Assembly (NCBI GenBank): GCA_025363025.1
Contig: JANYEO010000077.1
Location: 1 to 7,366, forward strand
Direction: 5' to 3'
Length of the DNA: 7,366 nucleotides
Source of the DNA: Opitutia bacterium
GTDB lineage: Bacteria; Verrucomicrobiota; Verrucomicrobiia; Opitutales; JANYEO01
The stretch's first letter is position 1. Each line of letters opens with the position of its first letter. The translations under genes were made by a program, and so were the position numbers. The notes beneath the pieces were generated by a model. The model was given only the letters and a program-made list of their open reading frames with translations, had not been told where the DNA came from and made no database searches. Positions 5,589-7,366 of the stretch are shown in pieces.

Positions 5589-6770
5589 TTGGCTTTAAAG
5601 GCAGGTTCTGATAGGCGTCGTTATGTATTGCTTGGTGGATTGCGTATTATGGGGCAAGAGACTGAGTGGGACAAAGATAAGATGGTGGAGTGGTTGGCCG
5701 ATCTATTACATGATAATGGGGAGCTTGCTTATCTTTTTAGGCTTTTAGTTGAGGCGTATGCGCAGGAAAGGCTCTTAACAGAGGATTTCACACATGAAGA
5801 ATGGGCTGTGTTTGCTGAGGTTACACGTGCGGTATTTGCACGGTGTGCGTGGGCAGAAGAGGGATTATTAGATGCACGCTGTTTGCCAAAAGACGCCTGT
5901 GAAGATTTATTTATCAGGGGGGTAGCAGCCGAAGAGCCCGTTTGGATAAAGGCGGCTTTTCGCGAAGGCTTTGAAGATAACCTGAGTTTATGGAAAACGT
6001 TAGCGGAGGCTTTATTCAAGGCGCCCGATTATGGACTTTTTGCTTATACCCTTAATCAGGGCTATATAAATCCCTTTCTTATGGAGGAGATTGCAAAGCA
6101 GGCTGGTAATGAGAAAGCGGCAGGTTGGGTAAGGGATGGGCGTTTTGAGAAAAAACACGGGCAGAGGTTTTGTGAGTATAATGATGAAGAAGATGAGGTG
6201 GGTATCTCTCTCGAAGTAATTTCTGTGCCCAATTCGTTAGAGTGGACGCGTAAAGCCCTTTTGAATTTATTAGGGGATGACAAGCCCAGGCAGTTTATTG
6301 ATTGGCAAGGGGCTTTGGCACTGCTCGAGAACCCTCATTTAGAGGCTGTTTTAGATGATATGGAAACAAGACAGGAGCCTTATCATTTGCTAGAATGGTT
6401 GTATACGCTTTTAGCGTCGCAGGAAGTATATGCGCAGATAGGAGGGGATAGGGAGAGCACCTTTATAGAAGGCCTTCATGCTATTTGGCGGCGGTTGGGA
6501 ATAAAACCGCAACTGGATTTAGTGCATGCGACGGGTGAAGGTAAGCGATTGAAGGCGCTTAATATTATTTTTTCTGAAGGAGCTAGAGGGGGCGATTGGG
6601 ATAGGGTGAAGTCTCTTTTAACGGCAGAAAAAGTGTATGGAGTGGAAGGCAGCGTTATGTTTAGGAAAGAAGGAACGGATTCTTTACTATCCCATGAAGG
6701 CAAGCGATCGGAGGACCTTGAACGTATTTTTTCTGAAGGGGACAGAGGGGGTTATGGAGAGGCTCATTAA
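5589..6770 (+). CDS. Large acidic helical unknown protein; probable 3' part of the gene begun at 5132
   Basis: I do not recognise this protein. If started at TTG 5589 it has 393 residues; an ATG at 5649 is the first conventional start. Neither has a convincing ribosome site, and the frame is open upstream to 5532, which favours a frameshifted continuation of 5132-5566. The protein is acidic, Leu/Ala/Trp-rich and almost entirely helical, with no membrane segment. It carries a Glu/Asp-rich patch (ENDEEDEV-like, residues 197-204). Near the C terminus a unit beginning EGKR and containing IFSEG.RGG occurs twice, at residues 317-335 and 370-388, exactly 53 codons apart. The second unit is cut short by the TAA at 6768-6770, whose last base directly abuts the terminal repeat of the element at 6771. 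With a signal-like N terminus from the upstream frame, it would be an exported or anchored protein. Confidence 0.65.
   Translation: MALKAGSDRRRYVLLGGLRIMGQETEWDKDKMVEWLADLLHDNGELAYLFRLLVEAYAQERLLTEDFTHEEWAVFAEVTRAVFARCAWAEEGLLDARCLPKDACEDLFIRGVAAEEPVWIKAAFREGFEDNLSLWKTLAEALFKAPDYGLFAYTLNQGYINPFLMEEIAKQAGNEKAAGWVRDGRFEKKHGQRFCEYNDEEDEVGISLEVISVPNSLEWTRKALLNLLGDDKPRQFIDWQGALALLENPHLEAVLDDMETRQEPYHLLEWLYTLLASQEVYAQIGGDRESTFIEGLHAIWRRLGIKPQLDLVHATGEGKRLKALNIIFSEGARGGDWDRVKSLLTAEKVYGVEGSVMFRKEGTDSLLSHEGKRSEDLERIFSEGDRGGYGEAH
6535..6760 (+). repeat. Two diverged direct repeats, 159 bp apart, within a gene
   Basis: About 67 bases at 6535-6601 resemble 6694-6760, with roughly three quarters identity by eye and long shared blocks (AAGCGAT, ATTTTTTCTGAAGG, AGAGGGGG). 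The offset is 53 codons, so both copies are read in the same frame and encode EGKR...IFSEG.RGG. Confidence 0.7.
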
Positions 6771-6968
6771 TGAGACCGCTGCATAATGCATGCTTTATGA
6801 GTTTTTGGTCGGTTATCATTCCTCGAGTGCTGTATGTACACTCGTCACGCCGTTCTACAAATTTCTCAAAATCAAAGCATTCTGGAATCGGTCTCTTCAT
6901 CATCTCGAAAGTTCAAAAATTGAAATTCTCTGCATTTTGTTTAAAAAAGCTATTATGCGGCGGTCTTA
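6771..6968. mobile_element. MITE or deleted insertion sequence, about 198 bp
   Basis: TGAGACCGCTGCATAATGC (6771-6789) is mirrored at 6949-6968. The complement of the right end reads TAAGACCGCCGCATAATAGC, differing at two positions plus one inserted base. TAAT borders both ends (6768-6771 and 6966-6969, the exact edges depending on which terminal bases are assigned), so a TAAT or shorter A+T target duplication is possible. There is no room for a transposase. A 43-codon minus-strand frame from 6903 to the left end (starting MMKRPIPECFDFEKF) could be a transposase scrap but is unrecognised. A small internal hairpin is present (CGAGTG 6824-6829, CACTCG 6839-6844). The exact match of the left end to 272-290 supports a repeated, once-mobile family. 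IS5-like ancestry is inferred from the GAGACC start only. Confidence 0.6.
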
Positions 6969-7027
6969 ATAGGCGCCTGCGAGAAAGCATTTTCAATAAA
7001 GGGTCTCTTTGTTTGAATAGTGCTTGA

Positions 7028-7060
7028 CCGATGGGTTGAGCCTGCTAGAACCGCCATCGG
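7028..7060 (+). promoter_or_regulatory. Hairpin in the leader of the substrate-binding protein gene
   Basis: CCGATGG plus GTT (7028-7037) pairs with AAC and CCATCGG (7049-7060), with a two-base bulge (CG), giving ten pairs and an 11-nt loop. No T-run follows, so a classic intrinsic terminator is doubtful. It could terminate in another way, end the upstream transcript, or act as an mRNA leader structure. The rest of 6969-7111 shows no gene and no clear promoter. Confidence 0.4.
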
Positions 7061-7095
7061 AAGTAATCAATGACTTTGAATAACAAAATAGAGTG

Positions 7096-7115
7096 ATGAC
7101 ATGACCGCCGTATGA
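7096..7115 (+). promoter_or_regulatory. Chained mini-frames leading into the start at 7112
   Basis: ATG ACA TGA (7096-7104) overlaps ATG ACC GCC GTA TGA (7101-7115), which in turn overlaps the gene start at 7112 by ATGA. No strong Shine-Dalgarno site precedes any of the three ATGs. Start-stop coupling is conceivable; chance is also possible because such overlaps need only a few bases. Confidence 0.3.
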
Positions 7116-7366
7116 GAAAAAAGATCGTCTTAATGCTGCTATTAGTGGCAATTGTTGCGATACCGCTCATATTTCGGTATGATGATACCGTTATTAGTAA
7201 GCCGGATGATGTTTTGGTCGTCATTAGCCCGCATACTGAGTTTATTTGCGACGAGTTTGCGACTGGGTTTTCAAAATGGTATCAGGCAAAAACCGGCCGT
7301 ACAATTGTAGTAGATGTTCGTCATATTGGAGGCTCTACGGAAACACAGCGTTTTTTGGATTCCGTT
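7112..7366 (+). CDS. ABC-type extracellular solute-binding protein, N-terminal part (runs off window)
   Basis: This is the first 85 residues of a periplasmic substrate-binding protein of the extracellular solute-binding (family 1-like) fold, which captures a ligand and delivers it to an inner-membrane ABC permease. MRKK plus a long hydrophobic run (about 5-21, IVLMLLLLVAIVAIPLI) is a signal peptide or anchor. No lipobox Cys is seen. The mature part begins DDVLVVISPHTEFICDEFATGF and continues FSKWYQAKTGRTIVVDVRHIGGSTETQRFL. In the family this is the first beta strand, the ISPH(N/T)E turn, a helix, and a second strand followed by a GGxxE helix N-cap. I remember the closest relatives from Opitutae genomes, some annotated for iron uptake; the ligand cannot be told from this fragment. 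Permease and ATPase genes would be expected beyond the right edge. Confidence 0.8.
   Translation, partial: MRKKIVLMLLLVAIVAIPLIFRYDDTVISKPDDVLVVISPHTEFICDEFATGFSKWYQAKTGRTIVVDVRHIGGSTETQRFLDSV

Noticed and set aside
6774..6903. Minus-strand frame starting MMKRPIPECFDFEKF inside the short element, reading on out of it to 6661
   Set aside because: Composition looks protein-like, but it is only about 43 codons within the element, crosses the terminal repeat into a coding gene on the other strand, and matches no family I know. At best it is a transposase scrap.
6770..7027. Plus-strand 85-codon frame across the element
   Set aside because: It starts within the target-site/terminal-repeat junction, spans the whole element and its right end, is Ser/Lys/Arg-rich without domain character and has no ribosome site. 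It is most likely non-coding DNA read by chance.
1..7366. Search for CRISPR repeats, tRNA or rRNA segments and toxin-antitoxin or defence genes
   Set aside because: No regularly spaced repeats, no tRNA-like cloverleaf or rRNA motifs, and no catalytic motifs typical of nucleases, helicases or reverse transcriptases were seen by eye.

Overview
This window reads as a piece of a Verrucomicrobiota-like chromosome, possibly from the Opitutales/Puniceicoccales side and possibly host-associated. That placement is an inference with modest confidence. It rests on three things: the start of a periplasmic substrate-binding protein at the right edge, whose sequence resembles a subfamily I remember from Opitutae; the lack of Shine-Dalgarno sites before most starts; and several unrecognised genes with frame breaks. 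Only three genes have a function I can name: the 3' end of a D-aminoacyl-tRNA deacylase (left edge), a sugar-phosphate-type nucleotidyltransferase (2902-3795, minus) and the substrate-binding protein (7112 to the right edge).

Layout. At 3-287 the tail of dtd ends inside a 19-bp sequence that recurs exactly at 6771-6789. At 392-1895 is a large unknown protein with a disordered N terminus, a helical middle and a Gly-rich hydrophobic hairpin; its reading frame breaks by one base near 1687-1692. An A+T-rich gene (2045-2905) encodes a membrane-like protein that begins with an LEPR-xLL motif. It meets the nucleotidyltransferase gene tail to tail with a 4-nt overlap. Upstream of the nucleotidyltransferase, on the same strand, is a 377-aa soluble unknown protein (3857-4990) with a Pro/Ser/Thr-rich N terminus. 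A 141-bp divergent promoter region separates it from 5132-6770, where two reading frames probably represent one gene broken by a one-base shift.

The end of that second frame abuts a ~198-bp element with imperfect terminal inverted repeats (6771-6968). It is a MITE or an internally deleted insertion sequence, and its left end is the sequence also found at the dtd stop. A leader with a hairpin (7028-7060) then precedes the substrate-binding protein.

The genes do not form a pathway I can identify. The best unifying reading is a patch of lineage-specific, possibly exported proteins between conserved housekeeping and transport genes, with mobile-element debris and frame breaks that suggest decay or uncorrected indels. 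I found no CRISPR array, tRNA, rRNA or convincing new multigene defence system.
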